NCBI GenBank assembly: GCA_019232625.1
Contig: JAFANP010000048.1
Location: 25,093 to 89,092, forward strand
Source: Alphaproteobacteria bacterium
GTDB taxonomy: Bacteria > Pseudomonadota > Alphaproteobacteria > Sphingomonadales > Sphingomonadaceae
Direction of reading: 5' to 3'
Length of the DNA stretch: 64,000 bases
Part shown: piece by piece, positions 15,417 through 25,371 of the stretch
Numbering within the stretch: the stretch's first letter is position 1
How the letters are laid out: every line of letters starts with the position of its first letter
The notes under the pieces: model-generated
Told to the model about the DNA's origin: nothing
Databases searched by the model: none
What the model saw: only the letters and a program-made list of their open reading frames with translations
Position numbers and translations under genes: made by a program

Positions 15417-16532
15417 TTTGAGGAAGGCGGCGATGCGGGCGGCGCGGTCGTCCCAGCCGAGGCCTGCGGCGGTCCGTCGCGCCCCCGCCGCCAGCCGCGC
15501 CGCAAGCGCCCGGTCGCCGAGCAGCCGGTCGAGCCCCGCCGCCGCCGCGGCCGGATCGTCGGGCGGAACGAGGAGGGCGTTCTCCCCGTCGCGCAGAAGC
15601 TCCGCCGTGTCGGGCGACGCGGGGGCGAGGATCGGACGGCCCGCGGCGAGATAGGCGAAGGTCTTCATCGGCAGAACGCAGTCGCCGTAGCGCTCCAGCG
15701 GCGCCGAGGAGGGCGGGACGATCAGCACGTCGGCCGAGTCCAGCCACTGCGGCAGCCGGCCCGGCTCCTGCCACGGCACGACTCGCACGTTGCCGAGCCG
15801 GGCCGCCGCCGCCTCGACCGGCCCCTCGCCCTCCGAGCCGACGAGCAGGAACAGCGTCGCGGGCCGCGCCGCCGCCATCTCCAGCACCCGCTCCAGCCCC
15901 TTCCTCGCGCTCACCCGCCCCGCATAGACGGCGATCGCCGCGCCGGCCGGAAGGCCGAGCCGCGCCCGCGCCGCCTCCCGCCCGAGGCGCTGCCCCGCCA
16001 GGTCGGCGCCGTTATGGGCGACGAGCAGCCGCGCCTCCGGCACCCCGATCCGGCGGAAGCTCGCGGCGGCATAAGCGGAATGGAGGACGAACCCCAGGCA
16101 ATGGGCGGCCCGCGCCGTGCGTCGGATCATCGGCCTCAGCACCGGCAGCCGGTCCGGCCACGGCTGGTAATGCTCGACGGCGAACGGGACGGGCGAGTGA
16201 TAGCCCCCGCCGAACGCCGCGGGCATGCGCGAATAGAGGATATCGCTCGCCTTGACGAGGCCGAGCCGGGCCACCTCCAGATACCAGAGCGCGCTCGGTA
16301 TCGCCCCCTCTCCGCGCCAGGGCGTCCGCCGCTGGACGAGCTCGAACTCGCCCTCGACCTCGAACCAGTCGCGCAGCGCGCCGGCGCTCAGCGCCGGGTC
16401 GCGCGGCCCTTGCGGCATGAGCAGGGTCACCTCGATGCCGCGGCGGGCGAAGGCGGCGGCGGTCTTGACCGACTGCTCGCGGTCCGCCTGCCGCCCGAGC
16501 CGCGACCACAAGAGGGGATAGACGAGCCTCAT
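15405..16532 (-). CDS. Glycosyltransferase family 4
   Basis: A 375-residue GT-B-fold glycosyltransferase using a nucleotide-sugar donor. The C-terminal donor domain contains VYAGRVSARKGLERVLEMA (about 215-235), VPPSSAPLERYGDCVLPMK, and LAAGRPILA with the downstream E in DTAELLRDGENALLVPP, typical of GT4. No signal peptide or membrane helix, so it acts on the cytoplasmic face of the membrane. Its ATG overlaps the stop of the preceding GT4 gene (ATGA), so the two are probably co-translated. Its stop codon falls within the palindromic repeat shared with the convergent gene. Sugar and acceptor unknown. Confidence 0.85.
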   Translation of the reverse strand: MRLVYPLLWSRLGRQADREQSVKTAAAFARRGIEVTLLMPQGPRDPALSAGALRDWFEVEGEFELVQRRTPWRGEGAIPSALWYLEVARLGLVKASDILYSRMPAAFGGGYHSPVPFAVEHYQPWPDRLPVLRPMIRRTARAAHCLGFVLHSAYAAASFRRIGVPEARLLVAHNGADLAGQRLGREAARARLGLPAGAAIAVYAGRVSARKGLERVLEMAAARPATLFLLVGSEGEGPVEAAAARLGNVRVVPWQEPGRLPQWLDSADVLIVPPSSAPLERYGDCVLPMKTFAYLAAGRPILAPASPDTAELLRDGENALLVPPDDPAAAAAGLDRLLGDRALAARLAAGARRTAAGLGWDDRAARIAAFLKGGR

Positions 16533-17644
16533 CCGGCCAGCCCGTCGTAGATCGCCTCGAGCCGCGCGATTTGGCGGCGCAGGTCGAACCGCTCGGCCGC
16601 CAGCCGCCGCGCCGCCCCGCCCATCCGCGCCTGGAGGTCCGCCGAGCCCAGCAGCCCGGCGAGCGCGGCGGCGAGCGCGGCGGCGTCGCCCTCCGGGACG
16701 ACGAGGCCCGTCTCCCCGTCGACCACCGCCTCGGGCAGGCCGCTATGGGCGGAGACGACCGCCGGCAGCCCCGCCGCCGCGGCCTCCACGGCCACCGTCG
16801 GAAGCCCCTCGCTGTCGCCGTCCGCGGCGGTGACGCTGGGCACGGCGAGCAGCCAGGCGCGCCGCATCCACGCCCCCACCTCGTCGGGCGGCACCGCGCC
16901 CAGGAAGGTCGCCCGCCCGCCGAGCCGTTCCGCCCGGCGCTCCAGCCGCGTCCGCAGCGGCCCGTCGCCGAGCACGACCAGCCTCGCCCCCGGCACGGCG
17001 GCGAGCGCGTCGATCAGCAGCGCCGTCCCCTTCTTCTCGACCAGCCGGCCGACGTGGAGGACGAGGCCCGGCTCGGGCGCGGGCGGCGCGGCGAAGCGCG
17101 CAAGGTCGACGCCGTTATGCAGGGTCATCGTCCGCTCCGGCGGGAAGCCGCGGGCGAGCGCCTTCGCCCGGATCGCGTCCGACACCGCCAGGAACAGCCG
17201 GCCCCGCGCCCGAAGCCGTCCGCCCAGCGCCGCGTGGCGCATCCACGACAGCCGGCCGGAGCGGAGCAGCGCCGCGCTGGAACGGCTGACGTCGAAGCCG
17301 TGCAGGGTGGTGACCAGCGGAACGCCGAGCCGCTCGGCGAGCGGCAAGGCGAGCAGCCCGTCGGTGGCGAAATGGGCGTGGACGAGGCTCGGCCGGTGCG
17401 CTCGCACGCGGGCCGCGAGCCCATCCGCATCGCCGAGCAGCCGCAGCCGCAGCCGCTCGCCGCGCGAGGCCACCAGCCGGGCGTCGCGCAGCGCCGGCCA
17501 GGCATTGCCCTTGTCCTCCAGCCCGACGACCAGCGGCCGGTAGCGCACAAGGCCGGCCGCATGGGCCTGGACGAACGTCTCGGAGGGATTGAACAGCGCG
17601 CTCCTGAAGATTGCCGCCACCGGCCGTTCGTCGCGCCTGTCCAT
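16529..17644 (-). CDS. Glycosyltransferase family 4
   Basis: A 371-residue GT-B glycosyltransferase. Recognisable GT4 features are SLVHAHFATDG and TTLHGFDVSR in the N-terminal acceptor domain, LHNGVDLARF at the hinge, LHVGRLVEKKGTALLIDAL in the donor domain, and DSEGLPTVAVEAAAAGLPAV with the conserved E. I chose the ATG at 17644 (MDRRDERPV); an in-frame ATG at 17680 adds a Cys/Arg-rich stretch. It is the promoter-proximal gene of a two-gene GT4 operon and diverges from the flippase gene at 17724, with which it probably shares a promoter region. Confidence 0.85.
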   Translation of the reverse strand: MDRRDERPVAAIFRSALFNPSETFVQAHAAGLVRYRPLVVGLEDKGNAWPALRDARLVASRGERLRLRLLGDADGLAARVRAHRPSLVHAHFATDGLLALPLAERLGVPLVTTLHGFDVSRSSAALLRSGRLSWMRHAALGGRLRARGRLFLAVSDAIRAKALARGFPPERTMTLHNGVDLARFAAPPAPEPGLVLHVGRLVEKKGTALLIDALAAVPGARLVVLGDGPLRTRLERRAERLGGRATFLGAVPPDEVGAWMRRAWLLAVPSVTAADGDSEGLPTVAVEAAAAGLPAVVSAHSGLPEAVVDGETGLVVPEGDAAALAAALAGLLGSADLQARMGGAARRLAAERFDLRRQIARLEAIYDGLAG

Positions 17645-17723
17645 CGCCGGCTCGTTCGTGCCTCGGCAGGCGCGACACAAGCGAAATGTTGCGCCGCACC
17701 GGCGCCGCGCGCAGGAGGAGCGG

Positions 17724-19202
17724 ATGACGAGGCCGAGCGATCCGGGGCGAATGATCCTGCGCGGCGCCCAGGCGACCGCGGCGGGCTTCGCCGGCCGCCT
17801 CGGCGCCCGCCTCCTCTTCCTTTTCGTCGCCGGCCGGCTGTTCGGGCCGGCGCCGTTCGGCGCCTACGTCCTCGCCGTCGCCGCCGTGGAGCTCGCCGTA
17901 AGCGTCGGCAGCCTCGGCATGAAGAAGCTCGTCTTCCAGCTCCTCGACGGGGAGAAGGACCCGCGCGCCCTCCCCCACGTCCTTCTCGGCGCGGCCTTGC
18001 TCGTCGCGCTCGCCAGCGCCGCGCTCGCCGCCATGCTGATGGCCGCCGCCTTGCTCCTGCCGCCCGTCTTCCTTCCGGGAGGCGCGGGCAAGGCCCTCTT
18101 CCTCCTCGCGCCGATGGTCGCGGGACAGTCGCTGCTCGACCTGTTCCTTGCCGCCACGCGCTGGCGCCACGCCATTCGCTACGAGGTGGTGGCGCGCAGC
18201 CTGGTCGAGCCCTACGCGCTGCTCCTCGGCGCGGCGGCAGCCTGGGCGCTCGGCTGGCGAGAGACCGGGCTGCTCGCCGGCTATTGGGCGGGGACGCTGG
18301 CCGCGCTCGCCTTCGCCGCGGCGGGGGCGCGGCGGGTGTTCGGCCCCTTCCGCCTCGGCGCGTGGCGGCCGGACCCGGCGCGGCTGCTTCCGACCCTCCG
18401 CTTCGCTTTCTCCAACACCGCCGCCGACCTTCTCAACGCCCTCTACACGCGGGTCGACCTGTGGCTCGTCGGCCTTCTTCTCGGCGCAGGCCCGGCGGGC
18501 GTCTACGGCATGGCGCGGCAGGTCGCGGTGCCGATCCGCCAGGTCCGCCAGAGCTTCGACGGCCTTCTCATCCCGCTCGTCGCCCGGACCCTGGGCCGCC
18601 GCGGCTCGCGCGGGTCGGGGGAGGCGCTGGCCTCGGCCACCCGCCTCATCCTCGCCATCCAGCTGCCGCTGATCGTCGCCCTGTTCGCGGTCGGCCGGCC
18701 GCTCCTCGCCTGGCTCGGCGCCGGCTTCGAAGCGGCCTATTGGCCCCTCCTCGCCCTCGCCGTCGCCGAGGCGATCCAGGCCGCCTTCAGCATCGGCGAT
18801 CTCGTCTTCGTCTATCTGAAGCCCAAGGTCGGCCTCGTCCTCACCCTCGCCAGCATCGCCGTCGGAATCGCCGCCGCCCTGCTCCTCATCCCGCCCCTCG
18901 GCCTCGCCGGGGCGGCCTTGTCGGTGCTTGCCGCTTATGCGCTGCGCGCCGCGTTGCGCAGCGTCGTGCTGCGCGCCCATTTCTATCTCGACGTGCCGCA
19001 CAGCCACCAGGCCGGGCCGTTCGCCGCGGCCGCGGCCGGGATCGCCGCGGTCCTCCTCGCCGGCGCCTGGCCCCTTCCCTACCGGTTCGATCCCCTCCCG
19101 TTGGTCCTCGGCCTCGGCCTCTACGCGGCCGTGCTCGCCCTCTGGCTTCAGCTCAGCCGCCAGTCCCTCTCCCTCACCGGCTTCGCGGCGGAGACCGACT
19201 GA
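17724..19202 (+). CDS. Polysaccharide flippase-like membrane protein (MOP superfamily)
   Basis: A 492-residue polytopic protein with about 12-14 hydrophobic helices and short charged loops, of the Wzx/MATE-like polysaccharide transporter type. The N-terminal GAQATAAGFAGRLGARLLFLFVAGR and GPAPFGAYVLA segments are characteristic of oligosaccharide flippases. It starts at the ATG at 17724 with AGGAGGAG seven bases upstream; an earlier in-frame ATG at 17589 overlaps the divergent gene and adds only Arg-rich sequence. With the two GT4 enzymes it likely moves a lipid-linked glycan across the inner membrane. Ends six bases before the convergent halogenase-like gene. Confidence 0.85.
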   Translation: MTRPSDPGRMILRGAQATAAGFAGRLGARLLFLFVAGRLFGPAPFGAYVLAVAAVELAVSVGSLGMKKLVFQLLDGEKDPRALPHVLLGAALLVALASAALAAMLMAAALLLPPVFLPGGAGKALFLLAPMVAGQSLLDLFLAATRWRHAIRYEVVARSLVEPYALLLGAAAAWALGWRETGLLAGYWAGTLAALAFAAAGARRVFGPFRLGAWRPDPARLLPTLRFAFSNTAADLLNALYTRVDLWLVGLLLGAGPAGVYGMARQVAVPIRQVRQSFDGLLIPLVARTLGRRGSRGSGEALASATRLILAIQLPLIVALFAVGRPLLAWLGAGFEAAYWPLLALAVAEAIQAAFSIGDLVFVYLKPKVGLVLTLASIAVGIAAALLLIPPLGLAGAALSVLAAYALRAALRSVVLRAHFYLDVPHSHQAGPFAAAAAGIAAVLLAGAWPLPYRFDPLPLVLGLGLYAAVLALWLQLSRQSLSLTGFAAETD

Positions 19203-19208
19203 GCGCCT

Positions 19209-20696
19209 TCAGCCCGCCCGGCAGTGGCTCTCGACGAACGCGCGGTGATCGGGAAAAGCGGCCGCGCGATGCGCCACCAGCCGCTCGACGCTCTCCAGGA
19301 AGGCGGCCAGGTCGTCGTCCGAAAGCTGGTCGGCGAGCGGGTGCCAGCCTTGCGGATCCACCGCCTGGCCGAGCATCACCTGGACCCACCCGGCTTCCGT
19401 GAACAGCTCGTCCTCCTGCCGGAAGACGCGACCGCCGGCGCGGAACAGCGCCATCCGCTCGGCGAGCGATTCCGGGACGGCCATCGCCGCGCATTCCCGC
19501 CACAGCGGCTCGTCCCGCGCCGTCGCCTTGTAGTGGAGGATGAGGAAGTCGCGGACGCGCTCATATTCGAAGGCGGTGCGGCGGTTATATTCCTCCACTT
19601 CGGCGCCCCGCACGCCCTCGCGCCCGGGCAACAGGGTCAGTAGCCGGGCGATGGCGGACTGGACGAGGTGGATGCTGGTCGATTCGAGCGGCTCGAGGAA
19701 GCCGGAGGCGAGGCCCATCGCGACGACGTTGCGCTTCCAGAACTGGCGCCGCCGGCCGGTCGTGAAGCGGAGCGAGCGCGGCTCGGCCAGGGCCTCGCCG
19801 TCGAGCCCGGCAAGAAGGGTCGCCGCCGCCTCGTCGTCGGAGGTGAAGCGGCTGCAATAGACGTAGCCGTTGCCGATCCGGTGCTGGAGCGGGATCCGCC
19901 ACTGCCAGCCGGCGGCACGGGCGGTGGCGCGGGTATAGGGCGTGAAGCCGCCGCCATGGGCGCAGGGGACGGCAAGGGCGCGGTCGCAGGGCAGCCAGCG
20001 GGACCAGTCCTCATAGCCGGCGGACAGCGCCTGCTCGATCAGCAGGCCGCGAAAGCCCGAGCAGTCGATGAACAGCTCGCCCGCCACCTCGCGTCCGTCG
20101 TCGAGGCGGACCGCCTCCACGAAGCCGTCGCCGCCGCGAAGCCGAACGTCGGCGACGCGGCCCTCGGTCCGCTCCACCCCCCGGGCCTCGGCGTAGCGGC
20201 GAAGATGGGCGGCATAGAGGCTCGCGTCGAAGTGGAAGGCATAGGGATGCTCGGGAAGGGCTGATCCCGGCGGCGCGCCGCGCCCGAACCGGTCCTGCAG
20301 AGCCGCCGCGGCGTTGAGCGAATAGCGCTCGAGCGGCGCCGCCCGCCCCTCCGCCCGCGCCCGCAGCCAGTAATGGTGGAAGGGCGCCAGGCCGAGGTCG
20401 CGGCCGAGCGGGCCGAAGGCGTGGATGTAGCGATGCCCGTCGCCGCGCCAGCCGACGAACTCGATGCCGAGCTTGAACGTCCCCTGGCAGGCGCGGAGGA
20501 ACGAATCCTCGTCGAGGCCGAGCGAGGCGTTGAACAGCCGGATCGGCGGGATCGTCGCCTCGCCGACGCCGACCGTGCCGATCTCCTCCGATTCGACCAG
20601 CCGGATCCGCCATCCCCGCTCGAGGAACCGGGCGAAGGCGGCCGCCGCCATCCAGCCCGCCGTCCCGCCGCCGACGATGACGAGGTCGCGCGTCAC
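19209..20696 (-). CDS. Tryptophan-halogenase-like flavoprotein
   Basis: A 495-residue FAD-dependent halogenase-family protein. FAD motif GGGTAGWM (9-16), GVGEATIP (43-50), catalytic-lysine segment TFKLGIEF with K75 (PrnA K79 equivalent), flavin-monooxygenase-excluding AGWQWRIP motif, and the chloride-site EPLEST segment are all intact, so an active enzyme is expected. A separate flavin reductase would be required; none is seen. The start is GTG at 20696, overlapping the upstream stop (GTGA). It is the last gene of a minus-strand operon with a second halogenase-like gene, an amylase and an MFS carrier. Such genes are common beside TonB receptors in sphingomonads and xanthomonads, and their real substrate is not established. 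Confidence 0.9.
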   Translation of the reverse strand: MTRDLVIVGGGTAGWMAAAAFARFLERGWRIRLVESEEIGTVGVGEATIPPIRLFNASLGLDEDSFLRACQGTFKLGIEFVGWRGDGHRYIHAFGPLGRDLGLAPFHHYWLRARAEGRAAPLERYSLNAAAALQDRFGRGAPPGSALPEHPYAFHFDASLYAAHLRRYAEARGVERTEGRVADVRLRGGDGFVEAVRLDDGREVAGELFIDCSGFRGLLIEQALSAGYEDWSRWLPCDRALAVPCAHGGGFTPYTRATARAAGWQWRIPLQHRIGNGYVYCSRFTSDDEAAATLLAGLDGEALAEPRSLRFTTGRRRQFWKRNVVAMGLASGFLEPLESTSIHLVQSAIARLLTLLPGREGVRGAEVEEYNRRTAFEYERVRDFLILHYKATARDEPLWRECAAMAVPESLAERMALFRAGGRVFRQEDELFTEAGWVQVMLGQAVDPQGWHPLADQLSDDDLAAFLESVERLVAHRAAAFPDHRAFVESHCRAG

Positions 20697-22204
20697 GGCG
20701 CCGGCGCCCGGCAGTGGCGGTCGATGAAGGCGCGGTGAGTCGGCATCGCTTCCGCCGCCTCGGCGATCACCCGCCGGATGCCGGCGAGCAGGCGGTCCGA
20801 GTCCACGTCCCGCCGCTCGTCGACCAGCGGCTCGTAGCGCTCCGGCCAGTTGAGCTGGCCGATATGGACGGCGAGCCAGCTCGCATTCTGGAACAGCTCC
20901 AGCCCGTCGCTGACGAGGCGGCCGCGGCGGCGGAAATGGTCGATCCTGTACTGGAGCGTCTCGGGCACCGTCATCGCCGCGCACCGCCGCCAAAGCTCGG
21001 AATCGGTGCGCTCGGTCAAATGATAGTGGAGGATCAGGAAGTCGCGGACGCGCTCATATTCCTGGATGGTGATTCGATTATATTCCTGAGCCCCGAGTGG
21101 GTCGAATTCGCGGTCGGGCCACAAGGCGAGGAGCCGGGTGATGCCCGACTGGACGAGATGGAGGCTGGTCGATTCGAGCGGCTCCATGAAGCCGGCGGCG
21201 AGCCCGAGGGCGACGACGTTGCCGTTCCAGAAGAGCCTCCGCCGTCCGGTGGTGAAGCGAAGCAGCCTCGGCTCGGCGAGCGCCGGTCCGTCGAGGTTGG
21301 CGAGCAGGGTCGCCGCCGCCTCGTCGTCGCCGATATGGGCGCTCGCATAGACATAGCCGTTGCCGATCCGGTGCTGGAGCGGGATCCGCCACTGCCAGCC
21401 CGCCTCGTGGGCCGTCGATCGCGTATAGGGGCCGAAGTCGCCGCCGGGGGCGCAGGGCACCGCCACCGCGCGATCGCAGGGCAGCCACGCGCTCCAATCC
21501 TCGTAGCCGGTCGCGAGCGCGCCCTCGATCAGCAGGCCGCGAAAGCCCGAGCAGTCGATGAACAGCTCCGCCTCCACCTCCCGCCCGTCCTCGAGCCGGA
21601 GCGCCTCGACGAAGCCGGTCTCGCCGTTGCGGCGCACCCCGGCGACCTTGCCCTCGGTCCGCGTCACCCCGCGTCGCTCGGCATGGTCGCGCAGGTAGCG
21701 CCCGTAGAGCCCGGCATCGAAATGATAGGCATAATCGTAGGTCGACTGGATCCGCCGCCGGTCCGGGACCGGGCGCTCGAAACGGCCGCGCGAGGCCGCG
21801 CCCCAGGCCATCGAATATTCGTCGAGCGGCGCGGCCTCGCCCCGCGCCCTCGCGCGCAGCCAGAATTGATGGAGCGGGACGGAGTCGAACTCGGCGCCGA
21901 ACGGCCCGAACGGGTGGAAGTAAAGATGGCCCTTCCTCGCCCAGTCGACGAACTGGATGCCGAGCTTGAACGACCCCTGCGTCCTCGCCACGAAATCCGC
22001 CTCGTCGAGACCGAGCGACCGGTTGAACAGCTTGATCGGCGGGATCGTCGCCTCGCCGACCCCGACGATGCCGATCTCCTCGCTCTCAACCAGCGCGATA
22101 CGGCAGTCGCCGCGCAGGGCGTTGGCGAGCGCCGCCGCCGCCATCCAGCCGGCCGACCCGCCGCCGACGATCGCCACCCGCGCGATGTTGCGTCCCTCGC
22201 TCAT
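20693..22204 (-). CDS. Tryptophan-halogenase-like flavoprotein
   Basis: A 503-residue paralog of the downstream protein. It has GGGSAGWM (14-21), GVGEATIP (48-55), SFKLGIQF with K80 in the catalytic-lysine position, [12 protein letters not shown], and [12 protein letters not shown], so all halogenase motifs are intact. The ATG at 22204 overlaps the TGA of the amylase gene and its own stop overlaps the next GTG, so the genes look translationally coupled. It is cytoplasmic and has no signal peptide. Known relatives include tryptophan halogenases and indole-brominating enzymes; the coupling to a maltodextrin operon is unexplained. Confidence 0.9.
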   Translation of the reverse strand: MSEGRNIARVAIVGGGSAGWMAAAALANALRGDCRIALVESEEIGIVGVGEATIPPIKLFNRSLGLDEADFVARTQGSFKLGIQFVDWARKGHLYFHPFGPFGAEFDSVPLHQFWLRARARGEAAPLDEYSMAWGAASRGRFERPVPDRRRIQSTYDYAYHFDAGLYGRYLRDHAERRGVTRTEGKVAGVRRNGETGFVEALRLEDGREVEAELFIDCSGFRGLLIEGALATGYEDWSAWLPCDRAVAVPCAPGGDFGPYTRSTAHEAGWQWRIPLQHRIGNGYVYASAHIGDDEAAATLLANLDGPALAEPRLLRFTTGRRRLFWNGNVVALGLAAGFMEPLESTSLHLVQSGITRLLALWPDREFDPLGAQEYNRITIQEYERVRDFLILHYHLTERTDSELWRRCAAMTVPETLQYRIDHFRRRGRLVSDGLELFQNASWLAVHIGQLNWPERYEPLVDERRDVDSDRLLAGIRRVIAEAAEAMPTHRAFIDRHCRAPAP

Positions 22205-23643
22205 TCCGCCGTGAACAATCGGTAGGACCAGGGCGGCAGCACCAGCCGGGTCGACTCGTCGATCGTCGCCGCGCCGCCTCCCTCGAAGTCGCGATAGGCG
22301 CCGTCCGCCAGCCGGTCCTTGAAGGTGACCGCCTGCGCCTCGCCGGAGAAGTTCATCGCCGCGAACACCCTCGCTCGGCCTTTCTGGCGGACGAACGAGA
22401 AGACCTTCGACGGCGCGCTGTTCGCCACCCCCACCATCCGCGCGCCCCACGGCGCGTTCCATAGCGCCGGGTTGCGGTGCTTGAGCGCGAACAGCCGCTT
22501 GTAGAGGTCGCCCTGCGGGTGGGGCCGCCAGGCGATCGGGTCCCGCTCGAAGAAGGCGAGCCGCTTCGGATTGCCGGCTTCGACGCCGTTGTAGAGGAGC
22601 GGTATCCCCTCCCCCACCACGCTCAGCACGGTGGCGTTGGCGAGCGCCTTTCCGAATATCTCGAACTGGGTGCCGTGCCAGGCATTCTGGTCGTGATTCT
22701 CGACATAGGTCATGCGCATCGCGCCGGCCGGCCAGGCGCTCTCATTCTCGCTGTAATAGCCGAACAGCGCGCCCACGTCGGCCTTGCCCTGCGCGATGTT
22801 CTCCACCGCCTCGTACCAGCCCCAGGCGTAGCTCGCGTCGAAGGCGCGGTCGTGGAGGTCCCGCATCTGCGCCTCGGCGAGCATGAAGACCGGCTTTACC
22901 CGGTCGAGCTCGGTCCGCACGTCCTCCCAGAAGTCGCGCGGCACGTAGGCGGCGACGTCGGCGCGAAAGCCGTCCACGTCCGCCTCCTTCACCCAGTAGA
23001 GCATCGCCGCCCCCATGTAGCGGCGCAGGCCCGCCTGGCGATAGTCGAAGTCGATGATGTCGGACCAGTCCCACCAGGGCGTGGGGCGGAAATTCCCCTT
23101 CCAGTCGCGCTCGTAATATTCGGGGTGCGAAGCGACGAGCGGATTGTCCCAGGCGCTGTGGTTGGCGACCCAGTCGAGGATGACGTGGAGGCCGAGCCGG
23201 TGCGCCGTGCGGACGAAGGCCTTGAGGTCGGCCATCGTGCCGAGCTCCGGGTTCACCTGATAATAGTCGCGCACGCTGTACGGGCTTCCGAGGGTCCCCT
23301 TGCGGTTCTTCACGCCGATCGGCTGGACCGGCATCAGCCAGATGATGTCGACGCCGAGCGCCTTCAGCCGCGGCAGCTGCTTCTCGGCGGCGGCGAGCGT
23401 GCCTTCGGCCGTGAACTGCCGGGTGTTGAGCTGATAGAGAATGGCGCTCCTCGCCCAGTCCGGATGCTTCACGCCGGAAAGGTCTCGCGGCGCATAGGGA
23501 TCGGCGACCGCCGGCGCGGCGAAGAAGGCGAGAAGGAGCAGCGCCCAAAATCCTCCCCGGAACGGGGAGGGGGACCGCCGGCGAAGCCGGCGGTGGAGGG
23601 GCCGGCACTTACCCCCGAGCACCCCCTTCACCATGCTTCGCAT
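22201..23643 (-). CDS. Secreted GH13 alpha-amylase-family enzyme, repeat-derived N-terminus
   Basis: A 480-residue alpha-glucan hydrolase of the GH13 clan. The nucleophile is in [11 protein letters not shown] (about residue 223), the acid/base in FMLAEAQM, and the stabiliser in [19 protein letters not shown] opens the barrel. The hydrophobic signal segment [16 protein letters not shown] is present, but the ~30 residues before it (positive, Arg-rich) are encoded by palindromic repeat DNA (23549-23668), including both possible start codons at 23643 and 23634. The mature enzyme is probably unaffected. It lies 26 bases after the MFS gene and overlaps the halogenase-like gene. Likely acts on maltodextrins in the periplasm. 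Confidence 0.82.
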   Translation of the reverse strand: MRSMVKGVLGGKCRPLHRRLRRRSPSPFRGGFWALLLLAFFAAPAVADPYAPRDLSGVKHPDWARSAILYQLNTRQFTAEGTLAAAEKQLPRLKALGVDIIWLMPVQPIGVKNRKGTLGSPYSVRDYYQVNPELGTMADLKAFVRTAHRLGLHVILDWVANHSAWDNPLVASHPEYYERDWKGNFRPTPWWDWSDIIDFDYRQAGLRRYMGAAMLYWVKEADVDGFRADVAAYVPRDFWEDVRTELDRVKPVFMLAEAQMRDLHDRAFDASYAWGWYEAVENIAQGKADVGALFGYYSENESAWPAGAMRMTYVENHDQNAWHGTQFEIFGKALANATVLSVVGEGIPLLYNGVEAGNPKRLAFFERDPIAWRPHPQGDLYKRLFALKHRNPALWNAPWGARMVGVANSAPSKVFSFVRQKGRARVFAAMNFSGEAQAVTFKDRLADGAYRDFEGGGAATIDESTRLVLPPWSYRLFTAE

Positions 23644-23668
23644 GGTCCCACTCCCCGTTCGGGGGAGG
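23549..23668. repeat. Palindromic repeat pair spanning the amylase start
   Basis: A composite of GC palindromes: TCCTCCCC..GGGGAGG near 23551-23570, ACCGCCGGC..GCCGGCGGT at about 23573-23594, ACCATGC-TTC-GCATGGT at 23630-23646, and ACTCCCCGTTCGGGGGAGGA at about 23650-23669. This CTCCCC/GGGGAG style is typical of alphaproteobacterial intergenic repeats. It covers the end of the MFS gene junction, both amylase start codons and the first codons of the amylase. Confidence 0.75.
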
Positions 23669-23669
23669 A

Positions 23670-25172
23670 TCACGCCGGCTCCTCGACGCGCAGCATGGCG
23701 AGCGCGGCCAGCGCCATCACCCCGGCGGCGAAGGCCATGGTCCAGATCGGCTCCGTCGGGAAGAAGCGCTTCATGATCGAGCCCATCACCGTCGCGACGA
23801 GCAGCTGCGGCACGACGACGAAGACGTTGAACAGGCCCATGTAGATGCCGAGCTTGCGCTGCGGCAGCGCCGAGGCGAGGATTGCATAGGGCATGGCGAG
23901 GATCGACGCCCAGGCGATGCCCACGCCCACTTCGCTGGCGATCAGCGCCATGGGGTCGCGCAGCACGAGGAAGCTGGCATAGCCCGCCGCGCCGCACAGC
24001 AAGGCGAGGACGTGGGTCCTCACCCGGCCGATCCTCGCCGCAAGCAGGGGCAGCAGCGTCAGCGCGGCGACGGCGGCGACGCCGTTGTAGACGGTGAACA
24101 GGACTCCCACCCAATTGGCCCCGTCCTGGTAGCGCGGGTCGGCCGGGTCGGGGGCCTTGTAGAAATATTGCGCGACCACCGGCGTTGTGTTGATCCACAT
24201 GATGAACAGGGCCGACCAGCTGAAGAATTGCGCCAGCGCCAGCTTCTTCATCAGCGCCGGCATGCCGGCGAAGTCTCCGACGATGTGGCCGAGCATCCCC
24301 GCCGCCGCGCCGCGCCTCGCCCGCGCGATCGCGGCGAGGCTGGCGAGGCCGTAGGCCGCGAGCAGGCCGCCGAGCAGATAGACCTCCTTCTCCAGCCCGA
24401 GCCGGGCCACCGCCAGCATGACCAGCGCGCCCGCCCCGATCCAGGCCGCGGCCGGGCGGTAGCCGCGCCCGGCGAGCGCCCCCGTCGCCTCCCCGTCCGG
24501 CTCCCCCGCGCCGTCGAAGCGGGCCATCGCCTCGGGCGGATATTCGCGGGTCGTCAGCACCGTCCACAGCACGGCGAGGAACAGCGCCGCGCCGCCGAAC
24601 CAGAAGGCGTAGCGCACCGTGTCGGGTATGCCCCCGCCCGCCGCCGCGTTCGACACCCCCATCCGGTCGAGCGCCCAGGGGAAGATCGAGCCGACCACCG
24701 CGCCGGCGCCGATGAAGGCGGTCTGCACCGCATAGCCCGCGCTGTGCTGGTCCTTCCTCAGCATGTCGCCGACGAAGGCGCGGAACGGCTCCATCGAGAC
24801 GTTCAGGGAGGCGTCGAGCAGCCACAGCATCGTCGCCGCCACCCACAAGGCCGGCGCCTCGGGCATGACGAACAAGGCGAGCGCCGCAAGCACCGCCCCG
24901 GCGAGGAAATAGGGCCTCCGCCGGCCCAGCCGGCCGAGCCAGGTGCGGTCGCTCATATGGCCGATCACCGGCTGGACGAGCAGACCGGTCAGCGGCGCCG
25001 CCACCCACAAGGCGGGCAGGTCGTCGAGGCCGGTGCCGAGCGACTGGAAGATGCGGCTCATGTTCGCGTTCTGCAGCGCGAAGCCGATCTGGATTCCGAA
25101 GAAGCCGAAGCTGATGTTCCAGATCTGCGCCGCGCCGAGCCTCGGCTTCTGCCGCTCCTGCGCCTCGTCCAT
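23670..25172 (-). CDS. MFS oligosaccharide transporter (SLC45/GPH-like)
   Basis: A 500-residue inner-membrane carrier with about 12 transmembrane helices. The N-terminal [22 protein letters not shown] and [11 protein letters not shown], and [11 protein letters not shown] in the first cytoplasmic loop are typical of the sucrose/maltose-type SLC45-like carriers found with amylases in Caulobacter, Xanthomonas and sphingomonads. It likely imports maltose or short maltodextrins after TonB-dependent uptake across the outer membrane. First gene of the operon with the amylase and two halogenase-like genes; a GGAGAG site lies ahead of the ATG. Confidence 0.88.
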   Translation of the reverse strand: MDEAQERQKPRLGAAQIWNISFGFFGIQIGFALQNANMSRIFQSLGTGLDDLPALWVAAPLTGLLVQPVIGHMSDRTWLGRLGRRRPYFLAGAVLAALALFVMPEAPALWVAATMLWLLDASLNVSMEPFRAFVGDMLRKDQHSAGYAVQTAFIGAGAVVGSIFPWALDRMGVSNAAAGGGIPDTVRYAFWFGGAALFLAVLWTVLTTREYPPEAMARFDGAGEPDGEATGALAGRGYRPAAAWIGAGALVMLAVARLGLEKEVYLLGGLLAAYGLASLAAIARARRGAAAGMLGHIVGDFAGMPALMKKLALAQFFSWSALFIMWINTTPVVAQYFYKAPDPADPRYQDGANWVGVLFTVYNGVAAVAALTLLPLLAARIGRVRTHVLALLCGAAGYASFLVLRDPMALIASEVGVGIAWASILAMPYAILASALPQRKLGIYMGLFNVFVVVPQLLVATVMGSIMKRFFPTEPIWTMAFAAGVMALAALAMLRVEEPA

Positions 25173-25222
25173 CCGCCGCTCTCCCCGTGTCGATGCCGGA
25201 GCACGCTGGGCTTAGTATCAAC

Positions 25223-25324
25223 CGCTCATCCTGAGTAGGGACTGAGCCTGGCGAAGTCCCGTATCGAAGGACCGTCCTTCGATACGCCACTTCGACTTCG
25301 CTCAGCGGCCACTCAGGATGAGCG
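25223..25324. repeat. Long palindromic intergenic element (CTCATCCTGAGT family)
   Basis: Outer arms 25223-25236 (CGCTCATCCTGAGT) and 25311-25324 are perfect complements, and nested inside them 25261-25271 and 25275-25285 form an 11-bp stem with a three-base loop. It matches the cluster at 7547-7692. It lies between the end of the TonB receptor gene and the start of the transporter gene, so it may terminate the receptor transcript. Confidence 0.82.
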
Positions 25325-25371
25325 AAGGTGATAGCTCCCGCCGCTCCCCGTTCATGCCGAGGCGCGCGGCC

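Noticed and set aside
16571..19402. A 943-codon plus-strand open frame over the GT4 and flippase genes
   Set aside because: It crosses three well-supported genes on both strands and gives only low-complexity Arg/Pro/Gly sequence.
19209..22204. An antibiotic-type halogenation gene cluster
   Set aside because: No peptide synthetase, polyketide synthase, flavin reductase or tryptophan-modifying partner is present; the neighbours are sugar-uptake genes.
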